From Gemmata massiliana (lineage in GTDB: Bacteria; Planctomycetota; Planctomycetia; Gemmatales; Gemmataceae): DNA of 64,000 nt. Position numbers and translations under genes: made by a program. The stretch spans positions 9,693,738 to 9,757,737 of the forward strand of contig NZ_LR593886.1 of NCBI RefSeq assembly GCF_901538265.1, given 5' to 3'. Positions within the stretch are counted from its first letter, which is position 1, and every line of letters starts with the position of its first letter. Below, one piece after another: positions 45,248 to 53,774 of the stretch. The notes below the pieces were generated by a model. That model saw nothing but the letters and a program-made list of their open reading frames with translations. It was not told the origin of the DNA and searched no databases.

Positions 45248-45316
45248 TCATTTCTCAGATGTGAACCGCGGCCCCGCGCCTCTTTATCTGCGGTTATGGC
45301 AATCGCGGGGTCTCTA

Positions 45317-46990
45317 ATGTCGCAAAAAACGCTCCTTCACACGCTTTCTACCACTCTCGGGTTGACCGATACCGCCCCGGACGCGGAACTGCTCCAGCGT
45401 TTCGCGGAGGTCGGCGACCAGACGGCCTTTGAGCTGGTCGTTCGTCGGCACGCCGAGTTGGTGTGGGGCGTGTGCCGGGCCGTGCTGCCCGGTGACACGC
45501 ACACCGCGGAAGATGCGTTCCAGGCGACGTTCCTCGTTCTCGCCCGGAAAGCCGCATCGATCCGCGACGGTTCGGCCGCCGGATGGCTGTTCCGCGTCGC
45601 CCGGAACGCGGCCGTTCGCGCCCGCACACGGACAGCCCGGCGCACGGGTGAAATACTCCCGGACGCGCTTGCGTGTACGGGGGCGCCTGTTGAGGAAGAA
45701 GTGGGGCGGCAGGAGGTCGCGCCGGTCGTCGCGGAAGAAGTGAACCGGCTCGGATCGGCGCTTCGTGAACCGGTCGTGCTGTGCTTCTTCGAGGGGCACA
45801 CGCACGCGGAGGCCGCAAATCGACTCGGGTGGCCGATCGGCACGGTCGCGAGCCGGCTCGCTCGCGCGAAGGATGTGCTCCGCGACCGGCTCACGCGCCG
45901 CGGAGTCGCGCTTCCCGCCGCGGGATTGGCCGCGGTCTTCGCTTCCACCTCGGCGCCGGCCGTCCCGCTCGTTCGGTCTGCACTCGCGATTGCCACCGGC
46001 CCGGTGAATCACGTTTCACCGACCGTTCTTTCCCTCACACACGGAGTGCTTTCCGCCATGCGATTCACAAAGCTCAAAACTATCGCCGCCCTCGTTACGG
46101 TCGCCATCGGACTAACGACCGCGCTCGCGGCGGTCCCTCGGCACTCGGGTGAACCAGCCGCCGATGCGTCCCCGCGCTCGACCTCGCGCCCGGCGCCAGT
46201 CCCGAAAGCACCGCCGAACGCGAAGGAACTGGAGGCCAAAGACCTCAAGGCACTCGAAGGTCAATGGCGGGCTGTGAAATTGAACACGGAGAAGGAACTC
46301 ACAGAAACTGAGTTGGCCTCAGCACGATTCATCTTTGTCGGAAGCGACCTCACGGTTCGCTCGACGAACGAAAACGAACACTTCAAGGTGGCACTGGTGC
46401 CGACCGAGTCCCCGCGCGGCATCGATTTGACGCTCAAGAACGACGAACGCAGCGCCGGTAAGGTCATACACGGCATCTACGAACTAAAAGGCGACGCCCT
46501 CACGATCTGTATTCGCCACTTCGCGAGCGAGGATCAAACCCGGCCGACTGAATTTAAGCCGGAACAAGGCTCGCTACTTTTCGTGCTCGAACGGGTCAAG
46601 GACGAGAAGGAAGAACTGAAAGCGCTCGCCGGCGAGTGGAAGGGTGTGAGCATCAACTCTTCGGGGAAGGAACTGCCAAAAGCCGAAGCCGAGGGCGGAA
46701 AGTGGACCATCAAGGGAGCGGAAATCACAGTTACCTCTGAGGGTGACCCGGAGGGGAAGATGACAATCAAGCTCGACCCCCACGCGACCCCGCCAACAAT
46801 CGACCTCACGGTTACCGTGGGCGTGGGCGATGAGAAAGGGAACGTGCTCAAAGGCATCTATTTCCGACAGGGCGACAAGCTCACGATCTGCTTCACCGAC
46901 CTGAAGAAGAAGGACTCCGTTCGCCCGACCGAACTGAAACCGGGCGCCGGAGTAGCGCTCGTCGTCTTCGAGCGTGCTCCCAAGAAATGA
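45317..46990 (+). CDS. ECF sigma factor fused to two TIGR03067 domains
   Basis: 557 residues from ATG 45317. Residues ~10-200 are an ECF sigma factor (DAELLQRFAEVGDQTAFELV, EDAFQATFLVLARKA, GWLFRVARNAAVRARTR, EAANRLGWPIGTVASRLARA). A hydrophobic segment (LKTIAALVTVAIGLTTALA) follows, then two tandem ~110-residue TIGR03067 repeats (LEGQWRAVKLN...; LAGEWKGVSIN...), each ending FVLERV/VVFERA. The layout resembles planctomycete ECF groups with long C-terminal extensions: sigma domain in the cytoplasm, repeats beyond the membrane. It could signal directly without a separate anti-sigma. Confidence 0.9.
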   Translation: MSQKTLLHTLSTTLGLTDTAPDAELLQRFAEVGDQTAFELVVRRHAELVWGVCRAVLPGDTHTAEDAFQATFLVLARKAASIRDGSAAGWLFRVARNAAVRARTRTARRTGEILPDALACTGAPVEEEVGRQEVAPVVAEEVNRLGSALREPVVLCFFEGHTHAEAANRLGWPIGTVASRLARAKDVLRDRLTRRGVALPAAGLAAVFASTSAPAVPLVRSALAIATGPVNHVSPTVLSLTHGVLSAMRFTKLKTIAALVTVAIGLTTALAAVPRHSGEPAADASPRSTSRPAPVPKAPPNAKELEAKDLKALEGQWRAVKLNTEKELTETELASARFIFVGSDLTVRSTNENEHFKVALVPTESPRGIDLTLKNDERSAGKVIHGIYELKGDALTICIRHFASEDQTRPTEFKPEQGSLLFVLERVKDEKEELKALAGEWKGVSINSSGKELPKAEAEGGKWTIKGAEITVTSEGDPEGKMTIKLDPHATPPTIDLTVTVGVGDEKGNVLKGIYFRQGDKLTICFTDLKKKDSVRPTELKPGAGVALVVFERAPKK

Positions 46991-47025
46991 GCCACACGCA
47001 ATAGTGGTGGCTCACCTCGTAGCGA

Positions 47026-48033
47026 TTACACTAGTGCGGCGACAACGTCGTAAACCGCCGCGCCCCACGGAATTAGCAGCACCACGCACGTGACCGCGAC
47101 CCACCTCCCGTGTCGGGACTCGAAGTTGTTACATAGCGGGTAGAACACGGCACGGGTGCTGAGTGGGAACGTCGCGGTCACTGATCCGAGAACCGCCCAC
47201 CACAGGGCAAACGCGCCGAACCCGACGAACAACGCGGCCACGAGTGGCGCCCAACGCGGATTGGCGGGAATCGTCGCGAGCAGTTTCCGGTCCTCTTCCA
47301 CTTGCGACGCAACTCGGTCCTTCCATTCTTGACGCACCTGGGCGTCCCGCATCTCGCGTGCGCTGCGCGGAACCGGGTCCGGCCGGTCGAAGTTCTCGAT
47401 GCGATGGGCACTTGCGGCGATCTCGCGCCCCGTAATCCCGCCCACGACAACGGGCCACACAACAAGCGCGATCAGGAGCACGAGGTTCACGATCACCACC
47501 GGCGGGTAGAGCAACCACTTCCGCCCAGCGCCCAACGTGATGCCTTTCTCTGCGGCAACCGCCAGACCCGCGCGGGCCAGGATGTAACTCACCACGAGCG
47601 CGATCGGGAACACGATCATCGTGAGGGCGCCGAGTGCGAACACCCCGAACGCCAAGTATGCCAGGCGCCAGTCTTCTGGGCCGTTCCAAAGGGTGAACCG
47701 GACCCGTTTTGCGCGCGCCAGCGTTCCGGCCCGGGCCGCGAGCAGGCGCTCGCGGAACAGGTGCCGGGCGCGGTGCAGCAGCGTCGGGTCGTTCGTCGTG
47801 CCCCACTGCGACGGCGGGCCGAGCTTCGTGAGCACCGCGTCCAGCGCCGCGAGCGGGACCGGGCGCGGGGCCGCGTGCAGCTCGTTCTCGACGTGCTCGC
47901 GGATGTCCGCCTCGATCTCGCCCGGGTTCACGTCCCCCGTGCCGGCCAGTGCCGCGCGCACTTGACTCAAATAGCTGTCGAACCGGGCCGCGGCTTCCGG
48001 TGACAGGTCCAGATCAGCGGGTGTGAACGTCAT
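47026..48033 (-). CDS. Membrane protein with permease-prefix domain
   Basis: 335 residues from ATG 48033. The N-terminal ~70 residues (DLDLSPEAAARFDSYLSQVR, EIEADIREHVENEL) are the permease prefix domain often found fused to FtsX-like permeases or with PadR regulators. Four or five membrane segments follow (WRLAYLAFGVFALGALTMIV, VNLVLLIALVVWPVVVG, LVAALFVGFGAFALWWAVLG, VAVTCVVLLIPWGAAVYDVV). No permease domain is present. The start overlaps the padR-like stop (ATGA), so the pair is translationally coupled. Confidence 0.82.
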   Translation of the reverse strand: MTFTPADLDLSPEAAARFDSYLSQVRAALAGTGDVNPGEIEADIREHVENELHAAPRPVPLAALDAVLTKLGPPSQWGTTNDPTLLHRARHLFRERLLAARAGTLARAKRVRFTLWNGPEDWRLAYLAFGVFALGALTMIVFPIALVVSYILARAGLAVAAEKGITLGAGRKWLLYPPVVIVNLVLLIALVVWPVVVGGITGREIAASAHRIENFDRPDPVPRSAREMRDAQVRQEWKDRVASQVEEDRKLLATIPANPRWAPLVAALFVGFGAFALWWAVLGSVTATFPLSTRAVFYPLCNNFESRHGRWVAVTCVVLLIPWGAAVYDVVAALV

Positions 48034-48386
48034 GAAAGTGACTCCGCGACAGTAACTGCCTCGATGCCGTCTCGAACTTCTGCCCACGCGGTCAGCATTT
48101 GCCCCAGAAGGTGCTGACCGCGGTCCGTGAGTTGGTAATACTTTCGCGCCGGTCCCTCGGGCGACTCGGCCAGCGTCGTCTCCACGAGCCCCTCCTTCTT
48201 GAACCGGCTCAGGATCGGGTAGATGGTGCCTTCGCCCATCACCAGCCCGTCGATCGCCGAGAGCCGTTTCACGATGTCGTAGCCGTACATTCGCCGGTCT
48301 TTGCCCTTCAGGGAGGCCAGAACGCACAGTTCCAGCAGCCCCTTCCGCATCTGCGTGGTCCAGTTCGCAAGGAATTCAGCACTCAT
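48030..48386 (-). CDS. PadR-family transcriptional regulator
   Basis: 118 residues from ATG 48386. Winged-helix PadR signatures: RKGLLELCVLASLKGKDRRM, YGYDIVKRLSA, EGTIYPILSRFKKEGLV and PARKYYQLTDRGQ. PadR proteins repress nearby membrane or transporter genes. An in-frame longer start (48494) would run into AT-rich intergenic DNA. Its target is probably the downstream permease-prefix gene and itself. Confidence 0.9.
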   Translation of the reverse strand: MSAEFLANWTTQMRKGLLELCVLASLKGKDRRMYGYDIVKRLSAIDGLVMGEGTIYPILSRFKKEGLVETTLAESPEGPARKYYQLTDRGQHLLGQMLTAWAEVRDGIEAVTVAESLS

Positions 48387-48734
48387 GTATGGCACTACAC
48401 TGTCATGCAAGGTAGCTGTCAATGGACACTTCGCCGCGTGCGGGAGATTATTTTGGGAAATAATCGCGGCGCGGGAAATTTTGGCAGAAATCAAAGAACC
48501 ACGGGGCGGAGGCCCTGTGGCCCTATTGAGCCAAAAAAAGTGGACATAAAACCAGTAAATAATTTACTTTTGTACACTATATCGGGTATAATCTGTGAGA
48601 GGTGTGGAAAGTCTACGTGCAGGACACTGTGTACCCGAGCGGGTCAAATGCTAACATGCTGGCAAAAAGTGAAAATCTGCAACAGAATTTCAGCATTCAA
48701 CTTGCGTCGAATCAATAACGCCGAGCGAGGTCGG

Positions 48735-48754
48735 AAATGTTAGCAAATGTTAGC
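48735..48754. repeat. Tandem 10-bp repeat
   Basis: Two exact head-to-tail copies of AAATGTTAGC. The reverse complement of ATGTTAGC occurs at 48650-48657, so three sites for a common binding protein are possible. Confidence 0.6.
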
Positions 48755-48767
48755 CCCGAAACGGTCT

Positions 48768-48871
48768 GACGAGCCGCGACCGCGAGGGAGCGGAGATGGA
48801 GGCTGCCCGTGTGTTGGGTGCAAGCACCAAAAATCGTGAGCGCCTCCGCTCCCTTGCGGTCGCGGCTCGTC
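48768..48871. repeat. Long inverted repeat, 28-bp arms
   Basis: The arms 48768-48795 (GACGAGCCGCGACCGCGAGG...) and 48844-48871 match at 27 of 28 positions around a 48-base loop. There is no U-tract on either side, so it is more like a small palindromic element than a terminator. Confidence 0.85.
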
Positions 48872-48970
48872 CCGAATGATTGGCTGATTGCGTGAGTTGA
48901 GGTGTTCGCGACTTGGGTGTCAGCACCCCTGCGGCCGATTACGTGCTCGCAGGGGTGTAAGTGGGATGCG

Positions 48971-49843
48971 TTACTTCTTCTTCGGGTCCGGCTTCTTCGG
49001 ATCTGGCTTCTTCGGTTCCTCTTTTTTCGGCTCTTCCTTCCGCCAGTTGAGGATCGCGATTTGGGGCGAGTCCAGTTTCAGGTTCACCGGGATAACGATT
49101 TCGTTCGTCTCGGGGAACTTCTTGATGTCTTCCTTCTTGATTCCGTCGAGGAACTCTTCGGGACCGGCGAGTTCGTCGTAGCCCACGATGCCGTAGTGCA
49201 TCGGGAGCGTGTACAGGCGCGGCTTGAGTTGCTTCATCACGTTCTGCGCTTGTTCGCCGTTGATCGTGTAGATGCCGCCCACGGGTACCATCAGCACGTC
49301 GACCTTACCGATCGCTTTCACCTGTTCGGGCGAGAGTTCGTGTCCCAAGTCCCCGAGGTGGCAGATCACGAGCCCGTTCATCTCGATGACCCAGATGCTG
49401 TTCTTGCCGCGCTGCATCCCGTTCATGGTGTCGTGGTAGGTCGCGACGGTGCGCACGCGGATGCTCCCGCGCTTCTCGTCGATCGTCTTCCACTCCTGCT
49501 TGCCCGGCTTCGGCTCGACTACCCCGCGGAGGATGTCCCCCTCCTTGAACTGGTCCTCTTTCTTCTCCTTTTCAACCATGTCGATGAGCGCGTGGTCGTC
49601 GTGCGAGTGGCTGATGAGGATGAACTCGGCGGTGGTCGACTGGCGCCCGAACGCCGGGATCGCGTGCGGGTCGATCGCGATCTTCCGCCCCTCGGCCGAT
49701 TCGATCTGGAAGAACGACTGCCCGAACCACCGGATCTTGATCGCCTGCTCTTTCTCTTGCCCCATAGCGACCGGAGCGGGCACTACGACGAGCGAGGAGA
49801 ACAAGAGGGCGAAACAACCGATCGCGACGAACAGCCGGCTCAT
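48971..49843 (-). CDS. Exported MBL-fold metal-dependent hydrolase (UlaG-like)
   Basis: 290 residues. A signal peptide (FVAIGCFALLFSSLVVVPAP, cleavage near VAMGQ) is followed by the MBL fold: RWFGQSFFQIES, HSHDDHA (H79, H81, D83, H84 as the HxHxDH metal site), then CHLGDLGHEL and MPVGG. The form is that of UlaG-like lactonases and YtkL-type hydrolases; exported homologues are of unknown substrate. The C-terminus has a repeated KKEEPKKPDPKKPDPKK tail, possibly for wall or DNA/polyanion contact. It shares its GGAGACGCAC leader with the gene ending at 5776. Confidence 0.86.
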   Translation of the reverse strand: MSRLFVAIGCFALLFSSLVVVPAPVAMGQEKEQAIKIRWFGQSFFQIESAEGRKIAIDPHAIPAFGRQSTTAEFILISHSHDDHALIDMVEKEKKEDQFKEGDILRGVVEPKPGKQEWKTIDEKRGSIRVRTVATYHDTMNGMQRGKNSIWVIEMNGLVICHLGDLGHELSPEQVKAIGKVDVLMVPVGGIYTINGEQAQNVMKQLKPRLYTLPMHYGIVGYDELAGPEEFLDGIKKEDIKKFPETNEIVIPVNLKLDSPQIAILNWRKEEPKKEEPKKPDPKKPDPKKK

Positions 49844-49924
49844 GTGCGTCTCCGCGTTTTAGGGTTCTCAGTGGACGACCCGCGCTCGGAATTCCTAACC
49901 CTTGCTCATCTTAATTCATCGGGC

Positions 49925-51139
49925 CTATCGACCCAACCACCACTTCATCAGGTGCCAGCCCGGATCGAAGCTCAGACCGGTTTGCGCCGCCGTTGGCTCG
50001 TCGTACCGATCCGCGGCGTTCGGAGTGATGCCGGTCCCGCACGCGGCGAACGCGACCGCGCCGTGCGCGTGTGCCCGAGTCGCGAGCGTGGTGCGGTGGT
50101 CCGGTTCCACCAGAATGCGGTACTCGCCGTATTGCGGGAGGGCGTCGAGCAGCGGGCCGACGATGTGTTCGTCGATGCGCTCCAGCGCCTTCACCTTCTC
50201 ACCGGCCTTACCCTCGTGCGAGGCTTCGTCCGGTGCCTCGACATGAACGCACACGAGATCGAACGCGCCGAGCGCCTCGATCGCGTACTTGCCCTTGTTC
50301 GCGTAGTTCGTGTCGAGGTACCCAGTCGCGCCGGGCACGTCGATGCGGTGCCAGCCGACGAGCACCCCGACCCCGCGGACAAGGTCCACCGCGGAGATGA
50401 TCGCCCCGCGCCCGCCGTACAGTTGTGCGAACGGCTCCATGCGCGGCGCCTTGCCGTGGCCCCAGAGCCACACCTGCGTGGCCGGCTTCTTCCCCTCCGC
50501 GATGCGCTTCGCGTTCACCGGGTGCGCGGCCAGAATCGGCTTGCTCGCTTCCATGAGCGAGATGAGCATTTCGGCCCCCGGCCCTTGCGGGAGGTAGTCC
50601 GCGACCGGCTTATCGGGGATGTCGTGTGGGGCTTGCGCTTTCGTGCCGTTCAGCGGGGACGCATCCGAATTGGAGCGCCAAACAAGGATGTTGCGGTACT
50701 GCACGCCGGGGTGGAATTCGAGCGTTCCGCCGGCGATCTCCATTCCGCCGAGTTCGTGCTGGAGCGCCTTGATGAGCGGCGCGCCGTCCTCGCTCGAAAT
50801 GTGACCCGCGGTGAAGTCCCGCATGTGGCCGTCGGGTACGTACACAAGGTTGCAGCGAATGGCCCAATCGTTGGGTCCGAGGTGGATGCCCATCGCGGCG
50901 GTTTCGAGCGGCGCGCGCCCGGTGTAGAACCGCAGCGGGTCGTAGCCGAACAGCGACAGCGTGGCCACGTCCGACGCGGGCGTGAGCGACGGCGGCACGT
51001 TGTTCGACAGCCCCACCACGCCGTTCTTGGCGACGCGGTCCATGTTCGGCAGCTTCGCCGCCTGGAGAGGAGTGAGGTTGCCGAGTTCCGCAACCGGTTC
51101 GTCCGCGCAGCCGTCGGGAATGACGATGACGTATTTCAT
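49925..51139 (-). CDS. apgM: 2,3-bisphosphoglycerate-independent phosphoglycerate mutase, ApgM type
   Basis: 404 residues, typical of the archaeal-type enzyme (about 400). Alkaline-phosphatase-superfamily metal site: IPDGCADEP (Asp9), TPASDVATLS (Ser56 as phospho-acceptor, Asp57), then VHVEAPDEASHEG and PDHRTTLATRAHAHG. It interconverts 3- and 2-phosphoglycerate in glycolysis. Bacteria of this phylum may carry it in place of or beside the larger GpmI. Some relatives are annotated as ThrB-like kinases, but the motif set supports the mutase. Confidence 0.92.
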   Translation of the reverse strand: MKYVIVIPDGCADEPVAELGNLTPLQAAKLPNMDRVAKNGVVGLSNNVPPSLTPASDVATLSLFGYDPLRFYTGRAPLETAAMGIHLGPNDWAIRCNLVYVPDGHMRDFTAGHISSEDGAPLIKALQHELGGMEIAGGTLEFHPGVQYRNILVWRSNSDASPLNGTKAQAPHDIPDKPVADYLPQGPGAEMLISLMEASKPILAAHPVNAKRIAEGKKPATQVWLWGHGKAPRMEPFAQLYGGRGAIISAVDLVRGVGVLVGWHRIDVPGATGYLDTNYANKGKYAIEALGAFDLVCVHVEAPDEASHEGKAGEKVKALERIDEHIVGPLLDALPQYGEYRILVEPDHRTTLATRAHAHGAVAFAACGTGITPNAADRYDEPTAAQTGLSFDPGWHLMKWWLGR

Positions 51140-51184
51140 GCTGGTGATTGTACCCGAATGAAGAGGCGCGTCGAGCGGCCAGAA

Positions 51185-51559
51185 TCACGGCCGAACGAGC
51201 AGATCGGGCGCGTACATTTGTCCGCCGATGGCGACACTCAAACCGACCGCCGCCACAACGATCGCGGCCACCCACGCCACCGGACCGGTCGTGCGCCGCA
51301 ACCCGGAGCCGATTCCCAAACCGTTCCGCGCGATGCCGAAAGCAACCCACACGATCACCCCGCCGATCGCGACGCAGAACGCACGCGCGGCGAGCCGGCC
51401 GTTCGCGCGGTACTCCTCCGCCTTGCGCGCCAGTTCTTCTTCCCGGCGCTCCTCGGCGTCCTGCGCTGTACCAGCCGAAACGGGGCTGCCACTCGCCAGA
51501 CAAAGCACAACGGCGCACGCGAATACCAAGCACACGCGCAAACGGGCAGTGGGACTCAT
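51185..51559 (-). CDS. Small membrane protein
   Basis: 124 residues from ATG 51559, where GGAGGTGCGA lies upstream. A signal-like N-terminus (VCLVFACAVVLCLASGSPVSA) is followed by a charged helical stretch (QDAEERREEELARKAEEYRA) and two membrane segments (AFCVAIGGVIVWVAFGIA, VAWVAAIVVAAVGLSVAIGG). No domain is recognised. It is 45 bases from the apgM stop-side region and probably independent of it. Confidence 0.68.
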   Translation of the reverse strand: MSPTARLRVCLVFACAVVLCLASGSPVSAGTAQDAEERREEELARKAEEYRANGRLAARAFCVAIGGVIVWVAFGIARNGLGIGSGLRRTTGPVAWVAAIVVAAVGLSVAIGGQMYAPDLLVRP

Positions 51560-52012
51560 TCGCACCTCCGGAGTACCCGCATTTTACGATCTACCTCGCG
51601 CGTCGGTGCGCACGGCCCTTGCTCGTCGGGTCACTCCGGGCGCGTCAACGCACCGGAAATTGCCCGCGTTTTCTCCACATCCCCTACGCAGTCCGACCCG
51701 ACTCGAAATCGCGCGAACGCACAACATTTCCCGCTGATACATTCGACACGGCCGCCACCCCACGTTAAGGTGGCGCTGTCGGATTTCCTCAAGTCGGCAG
51801 CACGCCGCGAAATTTCGCTCACGGAATCACCAAACGATCCTTTGAAATCCGACCGGTGAGCGTTATCCTCAGCAGATAACCCGCCAATCGGCACTCGCGG
51901 CGGGAACCTCTCCCAGCCCCTCACTGTGCGCCACACCTTAACTACGGTGTCGGCACGCCCGCGCCGGCGCACCCGGCGCCCTTTCCTATCACCCTTTTCT
52001 GGGGGACGAGTG
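51560..52012. other. Intergenic region
   Basis: About 450 bases between divergent genes. A small hairpin CGCCACC/GGTGGCG lies near 51751-51777. No gene is supported; the large antisense frame that covers 49-52 kb is a shadow. Confidence 0.4.
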
Positions 52013-52312
52013 ATGGCCGTTATGGAACGCGGTGAACTGCAAGTCGTTGTCCCGGTCGGGTTCCTGTTGGCGGAACCACAGGAAGTGACCGTTTCGGTGG
52101 ATCGCCCCGGCACGGAATCGCTCTCGGTGCGCCTGCGCCTGATCCCGGCGCGCGCCCGCGCGGAGATCGTCGGAATTGCGGCACTCGCGGACATTCCGGA
52201 ACCGGTATCGGTCACGGCCCCCACACCGCGCTCGATCCCCTGGCCGACCCGCGCGCGAGTCGACGAACTCGAGTCCGATTTCCCCGAGCCGGAGTACGGC
52301 GGCGGCGATTGA
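52013..52312 (+). CDS. Small protein of unknown function
   Basis: 99 residues from ATG 52013 (GGGGGACG upstream). The sequence ELQVVVPVGFLLAEPQEVTV suggests a small beta protein, with an acidic, Pro-rich tail (LESDFPEPEYGGGD). No domain is recognised. The longer upstream frame is compositional. A dispersed repeat follows about 40 bases after the stop. Confidence 0.5.
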   Translation: MAVMERGELQVVVPVGFLLAEPQEVTVSVDRPGTESLSVRLRLIPARARAEIVGIAALADIPEPVSVTAPTPRSIPWPTRARVDELESDFPEPEYGGGD

Positions 52313-52353
52313 AACGCGATTCCAGGCGAACGGACAAAAGGTTGGGAGCTGGC

Positions 52354-52427
52354 GAACGGCCGGTGTGAACCGGCCGGTAGTAACGAGCAGAGTTCCAACC
52401 ACCAACCGGCTCACACCGGCCGTTCGC
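52354..52427. repeat. Dispersed inverted-repeat element, copy C
   Basis: The left half is 52354-52385 (GAACGGCCGGTGTGAACCGG...) and the right half 52401-52427 (ACCAACCGGCTCACACCGGC...), inverted copies with a short spacer. It lies between the stops of two convergent genes, 25 bases from the glycosylase stop, where it may act as a terminator. Confidence 0.85.
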
Positions 52428-52451
52428 TCAGGGCCACTACAATGCCATCCA

Positions 52452-53117
52452 TCATTCGTCGTCCGCTTTCAATTCCAGACTCCGCCAGAGATACCACGAC
52501 GCGACGCTGCGGTACGGTTCCCACGGCTTCGCGAGCTTGGTCATCTTTGCCGCGTCGGGCAACTTGCGGAGGTTGAACTGGTTCTTCACCGCCACCTTGA
52601 TTCCGTAGTCGCCGACCGCCAGTACGTCCGGGCGCCCCAAGCCGAAGAGCAAGTACATGTCGACGGTCCACGGACCGACGCCCTTGATAACCGTCAGTTG
52701 TTCGCGAATGTCGTTGTCGTCGAGGTCGGGGATGCTCGGCAGCAGCTCGGGGTTGGCTTTCACGTGATCGATGACCGCGCGCATGGTCCGCTGCTTCGGC
52801 CCGGAGATGCCGCATTCCTTGTATTTCGCCTCGGTGAACTTCGCCAGCTTTGCCAGCGGGATCGTCAGTGCCGCGCGCTTCTCCTGGTCAGCACCGTTAG
52901 TAGGAGGACCGTTGAGCGTGGCGGCGAGTCGTTCGTAGATCGACCGGGCGGCTTTGGTCGAGATTTGTTGCGAGATGATGCACCGCACGAGCAGCGTGAA
53001 CGGATCGTCCCCGTTGGGGGTGAGTGTACACGGCCCAACACGGTCAATGATTTGCTTCATGACCGGGCAATTGCCCGAGAGGTGCTTCCGCACCTTCTTG
53101 TAGAATGATGTGGACAT
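52452..53117 (-). CDS. AlkA-like DNA-3-methyladenine glycosylase
   Basis: 221 residues. Helix-hairpin-helix LTVIKGVGPWTVDM (141-154) followed by the catalytic Asp170 in LAVGDYGIK mark the HhH-GPD superfamily, AlkA branch. No iron-sulphur cysteines are present, unlike MutY/Nth. It removes alkylated purines, leaving an abasic site. The N-terminal AlkA mixed domain is absent, as is usual in the short bacterial form. It is monocistronic. Confidence 0.92.
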   Translation of the reverse strand: MSTSFYKKVRKHLSGNCPVMKQIIDRVGPCTLTPNGDDPFTLLVRCIISQQISTKAARSIYERLAATLNGPPTNGADQEKRAALTIPLAKLAKFTEAKYKECGISGPKQRTMRAVIDHVKANPELLPSIPDLDDNDIREQLTVIKGVGPWTVDMYLLFGLGRPDVLAVGDYGIKVAVKNQFNLRKLPDAAKMTKLAKPWEPYRSVASWYLWRSLELKADDE

Positions 53118-53159
53118 GCGGATAGATTACCCGCACTGCGCCCCAGATGCGAGAGCGAT

Positions 53160-53774
53160 TCAGCGGACGACCTGACGCGATCCGTCGAAACAAACCGCGC
53201 GGTGACGCTCGACCACGAAATCCCAGTCGAGGCGGTGCGGCGGGTCGAGGTAGTTGCGCCACGCGACCGCCATTTGGCGCGCGGCCTCGTCGAACGGCAC
53301 CCCACCAAACCCGGTCCCCATTGCGGGGAACGCGACCGTTTCGATCGGGTGGCCGTTCGTCGCGTTGTGAGCCTGAACCGCGAGCAGCGCGGCCCACGTC
53401 GCGCAGTACACCTTGTCCGTTCCGTCGATGTTCCCGGGCACTCGCATCGTCGGCGCGTGAACCAAAAATGGAATTTTGGGACTTCTCGTATCCAACACGA
53501 ACGCGGTCCCGATCGGTTGTTCGCCGAAGTAGTCGTTCATGATGCGGTGCTGCACGCGCGTCATGAGTTCCTCGCCGAAATACCCGACTACGGCCGCGTC
53601 GATGCCCGCGGTCATGATCCCGAATGCGTTCCCAGCGGTCACGAAACAGTCGTGCGGCTCCAGATCTTCAAACCGCCCCCGAACGACGCGAACCCCGCGC
53701 AGCCCGGCGAACCGGCGCTGGAACGCCGCGCACATGGCCTCATCGGGGTGAACAAGCCACACGTTCTCGATCAT
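53160..53774 (-). CDS. Macro-domain protein
   Basis: 204 residues. The macro-domain pattern is seen in FVTAGNAFGIMTAGIDAAVV (glycine-rich ligand loop) and VAFPAMGTGFGGVPFDEAAR (second loop). Macro domains bind or hydrolyse ADP-ribose derivatives, or bind RNA. It lacks an obvious extra domain. The start overlaps the stop of the upstream gene by four bases (ATGA), so the two are probably one operon. Confidence 0.86.
   Translation of the reverse strand: MIENVWLVHPDEAMCAAFQRRFAGLRGVRVVRGRFEDLEPHDCFVTAGNAFGIMTAGIDAAVVGYFGEELMTRVQHRIMNDYFGEQPIGTAFVLDTRSPKIPFLVHAPTMRVPGNIDGTDKVYCATWAALLAVQAHNATNGHPIETVAFPAMGTGFGGVPFDEAARQMAVAWRNYLDPPHRLDWDFVVERHRAVCFDGSRQVVR

Larger units (their letters stand above)
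48387..48970. other. AT-rich intergenic island
   Basis: 584 bases without a gene. The segment about 48460-48720 is far richer in A/T than the rest of the window. It contains GCTAACAT (48650-48657) and a tandem AAATGTTAGC pair (48735-48754). A 28-bp inverted repeat follows (listed separately). It may be foreign or a regulatory hub; nothing in it codes convincingly. Confidence 0.6.

Noticed and set aside
48902..51859. A 985-codon plus-strand open frame covering the MBL, apgM and small membrane genes
   Set aside because: It is antisense to genes with clear family signatures and has Arg/Pro-rich, low-complexity translation, as expected from high GC.
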